Translations under genes and position numbers: made by a program
Part shown: piece by piece, positions 18,347-26,921 of the stretch
Layout of the letters: each line of letters opens with the position of its first letter
How positions within the stretch are numbered: the stretch's first letter is position 1
Assembly (NCBI RefSeq): GCF_000300235.2
Contig: NZ_CP004388.1
Location: 539,501 to 603,500, forward strand
From: Thalassospira xiamenensis M-5 = DSM 17429
Lineage (GTDB): Bacteria; Pseudomonadota; Alphaproteobacteria; Rhodospirillales; Thalassospiraceae
Direction: 5' to 3'
Length of the DNA stretch: 64,000 nucleotides
The notes under the pieces: model-generated
Database searches by the model: none
What the model was told of the DNA's origin: nothing
What the model saw: only the letters and a program-made list of their open reading frames with translations

Positions 18347-19708
18347 ATGACCCTTAATCCGTTGCTTAATCTTGATGTTGTTGAATTGCGCGACCGTCTG
18401 GCAAGTGGGGCGGTGCGCGCCGTGGAATATGCCGAAGCCTGCCTTGAGCGGATTGCGGCCCTTGAACCTGAAATTCAGGCATGGGCCTATCTGGATGGTG
18501 ATTACGTGATGGCGCAGGCCCGTGCACTTGATGCGCGCCGCCAGTCTGGCATGCCCATCGGGCCGTTGCATGGGCTGCCGGTCGGGTTGAAGGATGTGAT
18601 TGATACCGCCCGGATGCCGACCGAAAACGGTACCCCGCTTGATGCCGGGCGGGTGCCGACCGAGGATGCGGTGCTTGTCGAACGGCTGCGTGCGGCGGGT
18701 GCGATTATCATGGGGAAAACCGTTTCGACCGAAATGGCCTTCATGTGCCCGTCGAAAACCCGAAATCCGCACAACACATCCCATACACCGGGGGGATCAT
18801 CGGCCGGATCGGCGGCGGCGGTGGCCGCGGCGATGGTGCCGCTTGCCGTGGGGACGCAAACCGGCGGGTCGGTGATCCGACCAGCATCCTTTTGCGGGGT
18901 GGTCGGGTTAAAGCCGACCTTTGGCGCGATTGCCCGCACGGGGGTTCTGACCCAGTCGCCGACACTTGATACCATTGGTGTTTTTGCCCGGTCGGTTGAA
19001 GGGGCGGCATTGATTGCCGAAATCCTGTTTGGTCATGATGCCCGTGACCCCGCGACCATGCCGCAGCCGGTGCCAAGGTTGCTTCAAACGGCCCGGACCG
19101 AGCCGCTGGTGACGCCGACACTGGCTTTTGTTCGTCCGCCGCAATTTGACACCGTGGCCGACGACGATACCGTGATGGCGTTTCGCGAATTGACCAGTGC
19201 GCTTGGCGAACAGTGTTTCGAAGCCCCGTTGCCCAAGGCATTTGATGATGCGGCGGATTTGCGCGCCAAGATCAATTTTGCCGAAATGGCGAAATGTTAT
19301 TACAGCTATGAAAAGCGCGGGCGCGATCAATTGTCCCCGCAGATGACAGAGGCGCTTGATGCCGGGAACAGGGTAACGGCGCGGGATTATCTTGCGGCAC
19401 TTGATTGGCGCGATCTTTACAATGTTGCGCTTGATGAAGTGTTCCAGCGTTGCGATGCGATCATTACCCCGGCAGCGCCGGGGCCAGCGCCCGGAAACCT
19501 TGATACGACGGGAAATGCCATTTTCAACGGTCTTTGGACGTTGTGCGGCACGCCTGCGATTACGCTGCCGTTGCTTTGGGCGGAAAACGGATTGCCGATG
19601 GGCGTGCAGCTTGTCGGGCGGCGCGGCGATGATGCGCGGTTGCTTCGAACGGCGCGCTGGCTTGTTGAATTTTTGTCGAATTCTGAAAATGAAGGAGCAT
19701 CGTCATGA
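18347..19708 (+). CDS. Amidase (amidase signature family)
   Basis: This 453-residue protein has the amidase signature. The Ser-cisSer-Lys triad is visible as Lys82 (LPVGLKDVID), the serine pair 151-152 in GGSSAGSAAA and nucleophile Ser175 in TQTGGSVIRP. ATG 18347 has AGGAGG at the ideal distance; GTG 18341 is too close to that site. The gene is coupled to the TRAP permease, so the transporter probably imports an amide-bearing or amide-derived acid. The precise substrate (aryl amide, nitrile-derived amide or allophanate-like) is not determinable. Confidence 0.9.
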   Translation: MTLNPLLNLDVVELRDRLASGAVRAVEYAEACLERIAALEPEIQAWAYLDGDYVMAQARALDARRQSGMPIGPLHGLPVGLKDVIDTARMPTENGTPLDAGRVPTEDAVLVERLRAAGAIIMGKTVSTEMAFMCPSKTRNPHNTSHTPGGSSAGSAAAVAAAMVPLAVGTQTGGSVIRPASFCGVVGLKPTFGAIARTGVLTQSPTLDTIGVFARSVEGAALIAEILFGHDARDPATMPQPVPRLLQTARTEPLVTPTLAFVRPPQFDTVADDDTVMAFRELTSALGEQCFEAPLPKAFDDAADLRAKINFAEMAKCYYSYEKRGRDQLSPQMTEALDAGNRVTARDYLAALDWRDLYNVALDEVFQRCDAIITPAAPGPAPGNLDTTGNAIFNGLWTLCGTPAITLPLLWAENGLPMGVQLVGRRGDDARLLRTARWLVEFLSNSENEGASS

Positions 19709-19890
19709 CCACGTCACGTCTTGATCAGGCAATGGCGATCCTGGCCTTTATCGTGTTTGCCGGTTTTCTTGGCATTCTGTTTGGCTATGTCACGCGCTGG
19801 GACCTTGGCATTATGGTCGGGATTACGCTGGCGCTTTGTGGCTGGGATTTCTGGCATATGGGCACAGGGCGCAAAAGCGACCATCACTGA
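19705..19890 (+). CDS. Small membrane protein downstream of amidase
   Basis: This 61-residue protein has two hydrophobic helices (about residues 8-27 and 32-48) and a short charged histidine-containing tail. Its ATG overlaps the amidase stop (ATGA), which argues for translational coupling and a real gene. I do not recognise the family. A role beside the TRAP permease is possible but unproven. Confidence 0.7.
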   Translation: MTTSRLDQAMAILAFIVFAGFLGILFGYVTRWDLGIMVGITLALCGWDFWHMGTGRKSDHH

Positions 19891-19900
19891 TCGCTTTTGC
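19871..19900 (+). terminator. Stem-loop at the end of the TRAP-amidase operon
   Basis: GCAAAAGCGA (19871-19880) and TCGCTTTTGC (19891-19900) are perfect 10-base inverted repeats, with the stop codon of the small gene in the loop. No U run follows directly. Confidence 0.55.
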
Positions 19901-19902
19901 CA

Positions 19903-19923
19903 GATATCGGATATCGGATATCG
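19903..19923. repeat. Three tandem GATATCG 7-mers
   Basis: GATATCG occurs three times head to tail between the two hairpins at the convergent gene ends. This is a tiny tandem array, possibly of no function. Confidence 0.7.
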
Positions 19924-19935
19924 ATTGATTCAGGA

Positions 19936-19976
19936 CGCGCCGGGGATTTGAAAATCCCTAGGCGCGTTTTGTTTTT
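19936..19976 (+). terminator. Terminator shared by convergent genes
   Basis: CGCGCC (19936-19941) pairs with GGCGCG (19961-19966) and GGGATTT (19943-19949) with AAATCCC (19952-19958), then TTTTGTTTTT. The hairpin includes the stop codon of the convergent sulfotransferase gene. Confidence 0.75.
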
Positions 19977-21145
19977 GCGACACCTGCACCGTCCTGCTGT
20001 GTGCCGTCATAGCCGAAACGGGCCGCGGCAATTGCGGTGACATCGCGGATCAGATCAATTTCATCATCGCTGAATTTCGGGCGGTAATAGGTCGGCGCGT
20101 GAATGGTCGGGGCGACTTCATTGATGATCGGTTCGGCGTCGGGCAGATCAACATGGTCAAACAGGCGGCGCAACTGATTTGCCGGGTCGGCGACGAAATC
20201 CTCGTACCGGACCACCAGTGTTGCATCTTTAAGGGCCTTGTTCACGGTCATGCGATCGGCAATGTAATGGTGCAGGTCGGTCCAGTAATGGGCCCAGCCG
20301 GCAACTTCTTCGCCGTCTTTCCAGTGTTTCATGATCTGTCGGGTGGCATGCAGATCGCCGGTATTGATCGGACGACGATCAAGGCCGAACTCGTAATGGC
20401 CGACACGCTGCATATGGGCAATCGCACGCGGGTTATCCTGTTCGCCCTTGCAGAACAGGTCGTGCTGCTTGGCAAGGGATGCGATATGCCATAACGGGTC
20501 ACGCACCGGCAGAACGAACCGGGCATCGGGGAAGATCGAGAGCAGATATTCCATCCGGGTGACCAGATAATTCGCCTTGGAGATATAACGTTTGCCACCG
20601 CGAATATGGATCAGTTTGCGGATGTGATCGCGATAGAATTTCTCGAACGCCGGGTTGCTGATCTGACCGTCAAGGACGTTGCTTTCATTGACGTCATGCA
20701 GGTGGCGGAAAAACGCCATCCAGATCATTTCCTCGAACGCTTCGGGGCTTTCGGGCGTGATGTTGATGCCGTCCGCATGGGTGCGTTCAACCGCGACTTC
20801 CTTGCCCTTGGGGGCAAGATCGACAAACTTGTTCCAAAGATAGGGCGTGAAAACCGGCGGATAGTCGCGGTAACGATGGGTTGCGGCATCCTGATGGCGG
20901 GCGAGCGTTTCCAGAAGGATCGTGCTGCCGGATCGGGCGAGCCCTGCGACAAAGACCGGCTTTTCTATTTGGACATCTTCAATCGCATCACTGGCAAGTT
21001 TCGTTTCGAAATTGCCAAGTCTGATCCATTGCATCGGATGGCGGGCAATCAGGCCGCTTAGCCAGTTATCCCAGCCCGATACATGGAAGGCTGCGCCATT
21101 AGACGCGGGTGTGGTTGATTTTTCGGATGTCGTTTGGCCCGTCAT
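19958..21145 (-). CDS. PAPS-type sulfotransferase family protein
   Basis: This 395-residue protein has a 5'-phosphosulfate-binding loop, VAGLARSGSTILL (about residues 66-78), as in PAPS-dependent sulfotransferases. A second motif region, DARFVLPVRDPLWHIASL, fits the 3'-phosphate-binding strand and helix. The start at 21145 overlaps the upstream stop by four bases (ATGA), so the longer frame to 21337 is not needed. It is the last gene of a four-gene unit that begins with an ASST-type arylsulfotransferase, implying sulfation or sulfate exchange on an envelope compound. The acceptor is unknown. Confidence 0.87.
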   Translation of the reverse strand: MTGQTTSEKSTTPASNGAAFHVSGWDNWLSGLIARHPMQWIRLGNFETKLASDAIEDVQIEKPVFVAGLARSGSTILLETLARHQDAATHRYRDYPPVFTPYLWNKFVDLAPKGKEVAVERTHADGINITPESPEAFEEMIWMAFFRHLHDVNESNVLDGQISNPAFEKFYRDHIRKLIHIRGGKRYISKANYLVTRMEYLLSIFPDARFVLPVRDPLWHIASLAKQHDLFCKGEQDNPRAIAHMQRVGHYEFGLDRRPINTGDLHATRQIMKHWKDGEEVAGWAHYWTDLHHYIADRMTVNKALKDATLVVRYEDFVADPANQLRRLFDHVDLPDAEPIINEVAPTIHAPTYYRPKFSDDEIDLIRDVTAIAAARFGYDGTQQDGAGVAKTKRA

Positions 21146-21885
21146 TCGATGCGAAATCCTTTTTTGATCGCCAGCGACCCCAATATGAGGGCAAGGAAGA
21201 AAGTCAGTTCCCAGCCACGCGCCCAGTCGGGGCCGGCGCTGATGATGTGTTGGGTTGGCAATTCGAAACGAAGCTGTGTTACCGGGCTGTCGTCGGGCAG
21301 ATAGCCCGCCGGGTTGCCGATGATGAAATTCCACCACTGTTTTTGATGGATCACGGGAATGGCGGCGGCCGGTGCCACCAGATAGGTTTCGCCGTCATTG
21401 GCACCGGGCACCTGAACGACGGGGCAGGCACCGTCTTCCAATCCGGTCGGATTGATGCCGACCTGTTCGATGGTGGCATTTTCCGGCTGGGTGGTGATCG
21501 AAACCTGCTGTCCGGGGGGCGGGCAGCTATACCCATATTGCCCGTCCAGCCAGACAATCAGGGCAAGGGCCGGCAGGGATGCGACAACCGCCGGGCCGAT
21601 GACAAAACCGACCAGTTTGAGGGATTGGGCCAACTGCGCCTTGGCCAGCTTCATGCCTTCGGCAAAGTCTTCGCCGTCGTCTTCGGCCATGGCCTGACGG
21701 GCTTCTTTCAGCCGTTCCTTGATCGCCTTGATGCGGGTTTGCGGTGACAGCCATTTATAGAGCAGCATCGATATCACGGCACAGATCAACGCCCAGATCA
21801 GGACGCGACCAAACGGCCCGACGGCATTTGCCATCAGGGTATCAAGCGCACCAAAGGCGGGGGCGGGCCAATCGAGTATTCCCAT
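21142..21885 (-). CDS. EMC3/TMCO1-like (Oxa1 superfamily) membrane protein with extracytoplasmic insertion
   Basis: The 247-residue protein has a first helix (24-43), a charged cytoplasmic helical stretch (47-90, including TRIKAIKERLKEARQAM), a second helix (91-113), an outside domain of about 110 residues with Cys121 and Cys154 that could form a disulfide, and a third helix (226-240). The TM1-coiled coil-TM2-TM3 order resembles EMC3/TMCO1/DUF106 proteins of the Oxa1 insertase superfamily, but the large outside insert is unusual. It is encoded between a small membrane protein and a sulfotransferase. The insertase resemblance is my reading and needs a profile search. Confidence 0.7.
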   Translation of the reverse strand: MGILDWPAPAFGALDTLMANAVGPFGRVLIWALICAVISMLLYKWLSPQTRIKAIKERLKEARQAMAEDDGEDFAEGMKLAKAQLAQSLKLVGFVIGPAVVASLPALALIVWLDGQYGYSCPPPGQQVSITTQPENATIEQVGINPTGLEDGACPVVQVPGANDGETYLVAPAAAIPVIHQKQWWNFIIGNPAGYLPDDSPVTQLRFELPTQHIISAGPDWARGWELTFFLALILGSLAIKKGFRIE

Positions 21886-21913
21886 GCTTTATTCTTTCCG
21901 TCGCTGTTCCCGA

Positions 21914-22192
21914 TCAGGCTTTGGGCTGATGGGATGCACTGGAAGATGCCGAATGCGTGGTGCTGGCGGTGTTTTGCTGCGCGCGTTTGCGTTTGCGCAT
22001 CATCTTGCGGATCGGCCACAGCAGGACAAAGCCGACCGCGACAAATACGGCGGCCAGAACAGCCCACAAGGCGGACAGCAAGCTAAGCCCGGCACCCGGC
22101 CCGACATAGGCCTGTGCGGGAAGGGCGGTCAGAAGGGTGGCCGCGGCAATCGTGGCGGTGCCGATCGAAAGCAGTTTCATGTTCTGTTTCAT
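21914..22192 (-). CDS. Small envelope protein with YVGPGAG motif
   Basis: This 92-residue protein has a signal peptide ending ALPAQA (about residue 28), then YVGPGAG and a membrane helix, then a basic stretch (RKMMRKRKR) and a Ser/Thr/His-rich tail. The start overlaps the stop of the arylsulfotransferase gene by four bases. The motif is known to me only from hypothetical proteins next to membrane hydrolase or transferase genes. Its function is unknown, perhaps an assembly or partner subunit. Confidence 0.72.
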   Translation of the reverse strand: MKQNMKLLSIGTATIAAATLLTALPAQAYVGPGAGLSLLSALWAVLAAVFVAVGFVLLWPIRKMMRKRKRAQQNTASTTHSASSSASHQPKA

Positions 22193-23586
22193 TGGATGTC
22201 TCCATTCGTGGAGGTCGGGGTGAAGTCGGTATCGCGATAAAGGGTCGCGCGTTCATCGCTGATGCGCTCAGACTGCGACACGACGGGGATCAGTTTTTGG
22301 CCGGGGTTATCGGGATCATCGCGGCGGATCGGGTTGTGGTATTCCCAGACGATCTCGCCTTCCGGGGTGACTTCGAGCAGTCGTCCGCCGCTTGATTCGG
22401 TAATCAGGGTATTGCCATTGGCAAGGCGTTGCTGATCAGCGCGGATGTTGCTGTCGAATTTCTGTTCGGCTGTGCCCTTGTATTCCCAGGTGATGCCGTT
22501 GGTTTCCGGATCGATTTGCAGGATGCGCGATTGTCCGGCTTCCGGATCGGCAAGCTGTCCCTGATTGTCAAACAGCAGGATATCGCCGTTTGGCAGGACA
22601 TCCGGGTCATGCTGCCCAAGCCACGGGCCGCGTGTTGCCCAGACGACTTTTTCCGCATCCATATCAAGCACGGCAATGATGCCAAGATCACGGAAGGACA
22701 GAACAACATCGCCCGCCTTGCCCTTGGCAAAGTTTTGCGCGGTTTCTTCGGTAATCAACTGGATCGTGTTGGTGTGCAGCACATCCTCGTTCGAGAAATA
22801 GGGCGCGAAATCGACCATGTTGGCGTAGCTTGAATTGATCAGCGCATCGAGGATCGAGACACGTTTGATTTCCTTGCCTTCGGGTGACAGGATCACCGCG
22901 AAATCGTCCAGACGTGGCGGGGTGAGCTGTTTGCGGTTGGCATATGTGTTAAAGCGGAATTCCTGTGTCAGGGCATAAATCCGGCCATCGGGCGCAATCG
23001 AAAAATCGTGATGCGCGGTCCCCAGATATTTCCAGACCGGTTTGGAGTTGCGGTCGATCTTGGCCATGCCATAGCCATAGGGCGTATCGCCCGCCGCGGT
23101 ATATTGCACGATCAGGTCGCCATCAGGTGCCATTTTGGCCGTGTGCCAATGCATGAAATCGTCTTTTTGCGGGTTGGGGATCGGCGATGTTTCATCGTGG
23201 ATTTCGCTAAACGGCATGCGCCATTCATGGACGATGTTACCACCCATATCGATCAGAACGGCATGCGGCCCGTCCCCCGATGAATACAGGGTCAGACCTT
23301 TCTGGGTCTTGTCGGCTTTATTGATCGTGACACCGGTTTCTTCGGTGCGGGCCGGGGACCAGAAATCAAGCCGTTCGACGCTGCTGTATTTGGTGCGCTG
23401 TTCCCATAATGCCGTGCCCGCGCGCCAGGCATTTTTCATCGACTGATAGGGCGGGACTTCGGCCAGTATGACAAACGCACCGATGCCAAAGCTGATCGCG
23501 GCGATGCCGGTCATGAAAGCAGCAAAAAAGATTTTATCGCCGCGGTTGTTTTCCGCAGACTCACTGGTTTTTTCAGGTGCAGACAC
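22189..23586 (-). CDS. Membrane-anchored ASST-type arylsulfotransferase
   Basis: This 465-residue protein has an N-terminal anchor helix (about residues 18-42) and then a beta-propeller of the arylsulfotransferase (ASST) family. Repeated blades read MAPDGDLIVQY, IAPDGRIYAL, VLPNGDILLFDNQG and LANGNTLITES. Candidate catalytic histidines lie in FMHWHTAK, TAHHDFS and LGQHDPDV. Classical ASST transfers sulfate from one phenol ester to another in the periplasm without PAPS. It is the first gene of a tightly overlapping operon ending in a PAPS-type sulfotransferase. GGAG lies before the ATG. Confidence 0.87.
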   Translation of the reverse strand: MSAPEKTSESAENNRGDKIFFAAFMTGIAAISFGIGAFVILAEVPPYQSMKNAWRAGTALWEQRTKYSSVERLDFWSPARTEETGVTINKADKTQKGLTLYSSGDGPHAVLIDMGGNIVHEWRMPFSEIHDETSPIPNPQKDDFMHWHTAKMAPDGDLIVQYTAAGDTPYGYGMAKIDRNSKPVWKYLGTAHHDFSIAPDGRIYALTQEFRFNTYANRKQLTPPRLDDFAVILSPEGKEIKRVSILDALINSSYANMVDFAPYFSNEDVLHTNTIQLITEETAQNFAKGKAGDVVLSFRDLGIIAVLDMDAEKVVWATRGPWLGQHDPDVLPNGDILLFDNQGQLADPEAGQSRILQIDPETNGITWEYKGTAEQKFDSNIRADQQRLANGNTLITESSGGRLLEVTPEGEIVWEYHNPIRRDDPDNPGQKLIPVVSQSERISDERATLYRDTDFTPTSTNGDIQ

Positions 23587-23746
23587 GCAACAATCTCCTT
23601 GTCATCTGACAAAAATGTTACGTGTGCCTGTGGGCAAATTTGCGGCCAATATCAAGGGGATTGGGGCGGTTTGGCCGCTTTTCGCCTTTGTTTCGCCCAA
23701 GAGTTTAATTGCAGGTAGGGATGTTTTCGGCGGTTTGTTCGTTTGA

Positions 23747-25198
23747 TTACTGCCGGTATTCGACCCCGTCCATCACCAGAAGATTACCGTCAAACCGGCA
23801 TGGTACGGTGCCCGACGGTACACTCATGCGTTGCAGGACCTGCCCGGTTGCCGCATCGCTATAGGTGCCGTTGCCATAGGTGACCGAAATGCTGTCGGGC
23901 GTGGTGACATAGGTGAAACCGATCTCGAACCGGTATTTTTGCGCACTGCCATAGGTGTAACTGACGAAATTACCACTCCCTTGGCCTGGGGAGTCGAGTT
24001 GAAGGGTGGAATTGCCGGTATTGTCGCGGAATGTGCCGCTGGCATTGCGGCAGCCGCCTTGGGCCGCGACCTGCTGTTGGGTGGCTTCGGTTGCGGCTTT
24101 TTGTGCGGCGGCTTCGGCGGCTTTTGCGGCAAGTTGGCGATCACGTTCGATCAGGGTGGCCAGTTCGTCCGGCCCCGAAAGTTTTTCGCCGCCATAATAA
24201 TAGCATTCACCGGCCGGGACGGTTTCCCCGCCGCAGACGAATTCGCCGGTCTGGTTTGGAAATGCCAATCCTTCGGGCAGTTCCATCCAGCCGCCTTCCC
24301 ACCAGGTCAGGCGCCCCTGACCAGAAGGCTTGCGTTCGCGCACCGGTCCCTGCCAGACATTGCCGTCCGCCATGCGCAATTCACCTTCAAGCGGGTCAAA
24401 CACGCGATAGGTACCGGTAAAGCTTGTGCCATCGGGCCATTTGGTCGTGCTGCCCGGTTCGATCTGGTGGCTGTCGCTTAGATAGTCGCCGTCCACCACG
24501 CGGCCATCGGCATATTCGATGTCGCCGGTGATTTTGTCGCCGGTAATGTCGGCATTGTCGATTTCGGCAAAGGGCTGCCCGTTGCGGGTGATTTCGACCG
24601 TGCCGGTGCCGACCGGATTGCCGTTATTTTTCGGGCCGGTATATTCCGCCTGGTATCCGTCATCGGTAAAAAGGGTTTCCGGGCCATAGGTGGTGCTGAT
24701 CGGTATGCGCCATATCGTGGTGTCGATATTCGGATCAATCCGGGCGGGATCGGGTTCGCGGCTGATTTTGACGTCTTCGGAAAACAGACCGTAATCGGCA
24801 TAAACCACCGTCACTTCGCCGGGGAGTACATCGACCCAGCTTTCCGATTTCAGTTCACCCAGCCGATAGACCCTGACCTGATAGCTGTCGGGCCACAGGG
24901 TGTATTCCTTCATCTGTCCGGCGGAAAGCTGTTCGGTGGTGAAGGGTTTGAAACCCTTGTTGCGCGCCGCCTTTACGATCTGCATCTGCCAGCCGTAATA
25001 GGCCCCGTTGCCCGACGGGTTGATCCGAAAGGCGATGCTGCCGGGATCGGAAACATTGGCCGGGGCAAGGGGTGTTTGCGACGGGACGGGCGAGGGTGCC
25101 GGGGCGGATGGGGATGGGGTGACCGTCTGGCAGGCGGCAAGGCCGATAGCCAAAATGCCGACGGTCATGGTCCTGATCATCGTAACGCCCGGTTTCAT
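23747..25198 (-). CDS. Lipoprotein with MORN-like repeats (paralogue of 11848-13443)
   Basis: Starting at ATG 25198 (site GGGGGATGG), the protein has 483 residues with lipobox LAAC (Cys23). It follows the same order as its paralogue: proline/serine linker, N-terminal domain with a WPDSYQVRVYR segment, MORN-like stretches (WPDGTSFTGTYR, GQGRLTWWEGGW), a Cys-x-YYYGGEKL segment, an alanine/glutamine coiled coil, and a C-terminal domain ending VPCRFDGNLLVMDGVEY. The two C-terminal domains share CxxAxGTF, a YTYG segment and TTPDSI. The protein is probably anchored in the envelope. The function is unknown. Confidence 0.82.
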   Translation of the reverse strand: MKPGVTMIRTMTVGILAIGLAACQTVTPSPSAPAPSPVPSQTPLAPANVSDPGSIAFRINPSGNGAYYGWQMQIVKAARNKGFKPFTTEQLSAGQMKEYTLWPDSYQVRVYRLGELKSESWVDVLPGEVTVVYADYGLFSEDVKISREPDPARIDPNIDTTIWRIPISTTYGPETLFTDDGYQAEYTGPKNNGNPVGTGTVEITRNGQPFAEIDNADITGDKITGDIEYADGRVVDGDYLSDSHQIEPGSTTKWPDGTSFTGTYRVFDPLEGELRMADGNVWQGPVRERKPSGQGRLTWWEGGWMELPEGLAFPNQTGEFVCGGETVPAGECYYYGGEKLSGPDELATLIERDRQLAAKAAEAAAQKAATEATQQQVAAQGGCRNASGTFRDNTGNSTLQLDSPGQGSGNFVSYTYGSAQKYRFEIGFTYVTTPDSISVTYGNGTYSDAATGQVLQRMSVPSGTVPCRFDGNLLVMDGVEYRQ

Positions 25199-25321
25199 CA
25201 CCCATCCCCCATAGGCCATCTGATAAAACCGATTTCGCCACAAGTTTGGCAGGTTGGGAAGCGTTTAAATTCAGGGGATAGGGTGTTTCGCCCGTCAATG
25301 TTGGGTATTGGGTGTTAGGTG

Positions 25322-25813
25322 TTATTTTCGCCCCCCGGGATCCAGAAGGGCGTCAATTGGCGGGACCGGTGTTACCTTGACCTTTTTGGTGACGATATAG
25401 GTGAAATAACGGTCAATGCCGATCCCCGCGATCAGAAGCCCGTCGATCAGACGCTGATAGGCATCGACATCACGACACAGCACCTTGAGCATGTAATCCA
25501 CCCCGCCGCCAAGGGCGTAGCATTCGACGATTTCCGGGATATCCTGAACCGCCTTTTCGAAAATCGCGAAATCCTCGTGCTGGTGATGGCGCAATGTTAC
25601 CTCGGTCATCACAAGGGTCGGCTTGACCAGCATTTCAAGATTGATATGGGCGTGATAGCCCGAAATCACGCCAAGGTCTTCGAGGCGTTTGAGCCGTTCC
25701 CAGCACGGGCTTGGCGAGAGGTTCACCGCCTCGGCCAGTTTGACCTTGGTGATGCGCCCCTCGCGTTGCAGCGTGAGCAGGATTTTCAGATCCTGATCAT
25801 CCAGCCTGATCAT
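25322..25813 (-). CDS. doeX: Lrp/AsnC-type regulator of ectoine degradation
   Basis: This 163-residue protein has an N-terminal winged helix (LDDQDLKILLTLQREGRITK...NLSPSPCWERLKRLEDLGV) and a C-terminal RAM/ACT ligand domain (VDYMLKVLCRDVDAYQRLIDGLL). ATG 25813 overlaps the doeB stop (ATGA), so it is translated with the catabolic genes. Position and type match AsnC/DoeX regulators of ectoine-use clusters, which probably sense pathway intermediates. Confidence 0.88.
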   Translation of the reverse strand: MIRLDDQDLKILLTLQREGRITKVKLAEAVNLSPSPCWERLKRLEDLGVISGYHAHINLEMLVKPTLVMTEVTLRHHQHEDFAIFEKAVQDIPEIVECYALGGGVDYMLKVLCRDVDAYQRLIDGLLIAGIGIDRYFTYIVTKKVKVTPVPPIDALLDPGGRK

Positions 25814-26814
25814 TTCCCGACCACCTCGGCAATGACAGCAAGACAATCCCCGGTCTTGATCAGGCCGGGGAAATGGCGACAGGCGACGATGCCGTCGCGC
25901 GGTGCCTTGTATTCGGTTGGCACCCCGCCGGTCCGGTTGGCATCGTAAACGCGCGCAATCAGATCACCGCGCAAAACCGTTTCACCCAGATCGACGCAGG
26001 GTTCGAACAGGCCGCCTGAAACCGACGCGACAAAGCAATTGCCGTCCGGCATATCAAGCATGACGCTGCCCTCGTCGGGGACGTCCGGTTCACCGGTCAG
26101 AATACCGGCATGGATCAGAAGGTTGCGCACCCCGCGATCCGCAATCGCCACCCGTTCGGCGGTGGTCGAGCCGCCGCCGCCCAGTTCGGTGGTGACGAAT
26201 GTTTTGCCGGCTTCCTCGACCACGGTGTCAAACATGCCGACCGAATCAAGTTCGAGCATCATCATCGAATAGGGGGCAGCAAAGGCCTTCATCGCGCTTA
26301 TGCAGCGGGCTTCCTGTTCCTTGTCTTCAAGGACGTGGACGGCAGCAAAGGGAATGAAATCAAGCGTCTTGCCGCCGGAATGCAGATCAAGGACGATGTC
26401 GGCTTCGGGCACCAGATGGCGCAGAACATAATCGGCGATTTTCTGTGTTACCGTACCGTCGGCCTTGCCGGGGAAGCTGCGGTTAAGGTTGCCCTTGTCA
26501 ATCGGGGATGTCCGCGACGCATTGAGGAATGCCGGGAAGTTCATGGCAGGCAGGATGATCACGCGCCCGCGGATTTCGGCGGGCGAGAGTTTCCCGGCCA
26601 GTTTGAACAGCGATACCAGTCCTTCGTATTCATCGCCGTGATTGCCGCCGGTCAGAAGGGCGGTCGGCCCATCGCCGTTGCGAATGACCGTAATCGGGAT
26701 CATCACAGCCCCCCACGCGGAATCGTCACGCGAATAGGGCAGCTTTAAAAAGCCGTGATGAACGCCATCCTGATCGAACGGGATGGTTGGCGTAATCGGG
26801 GATTTCTTTGTCAT
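25810..26814 (-). CDS. doeB: N-alpha-acetyl-L-2,4-diaminobutyrate deacetylase
   Basis: This 334-residue protein belongs to the AspA/AstE-like zinc carboxypeptidase fold. Probable zinc ligands are His59 and Glu62 (GGNHGDEYEG) and His145 (LDLHSGG). DoeB (EutE) removes the acetyl group from the product of ectoine hydrolysis, giving L-2,4-diaminobutyrate. It follows doeA by about 107 bases on the same strand, and an AAGGAA site precedes the start. Confidence 0.92.
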   Translation of the reverse strand: MTKKSPITPTIPFDQDGVHHGFLKLPYSRDDSAWGAVMIPITVIRNGDGPTALLTGGNHGDEYEGLVSLFKLAGKLSPAEIRGRVIILPAMNFPAFLNASRTSPIDKGNLNRSFPGKADGTVTQKIADYVLRHLVPEADIVLDLHSGGKTLDFIPFAAVHVLEDKEQEARCISAMKAFAAPYSMMMLELDSVGMFDTVVEEAGKTFVTTELGGGGSTTAERVAIADRGVRNLLIHAGILTGEPDVPDEGSVMLDMPDGNCFVASVSGGLFEPCVDLGETVLRGDLIARVYDANRTGGVPTEYKAPRDGIVACRHFPGLIKTGDCLAVIAEVVGK

Positions 26815-26921
26815 GGCCGTTTCCTTGCATATAGGCAGGATACCGCGACCGTCGGTATCCTGCGTGGCAGTCTTGCACCGGCATTTTATCTGCGGTGCGA
26901 TTTTGATCGGCGTTGTTTGCG

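Noticed and set aside
16865..18784. 639-residue open frame on the minus strand
   Set aside because: It is antisense to the DctM permease, and its Arg/His/Gln/Asn-rich composition is what antisense of hydrophobic codons gives. No ribosome site and no domain.
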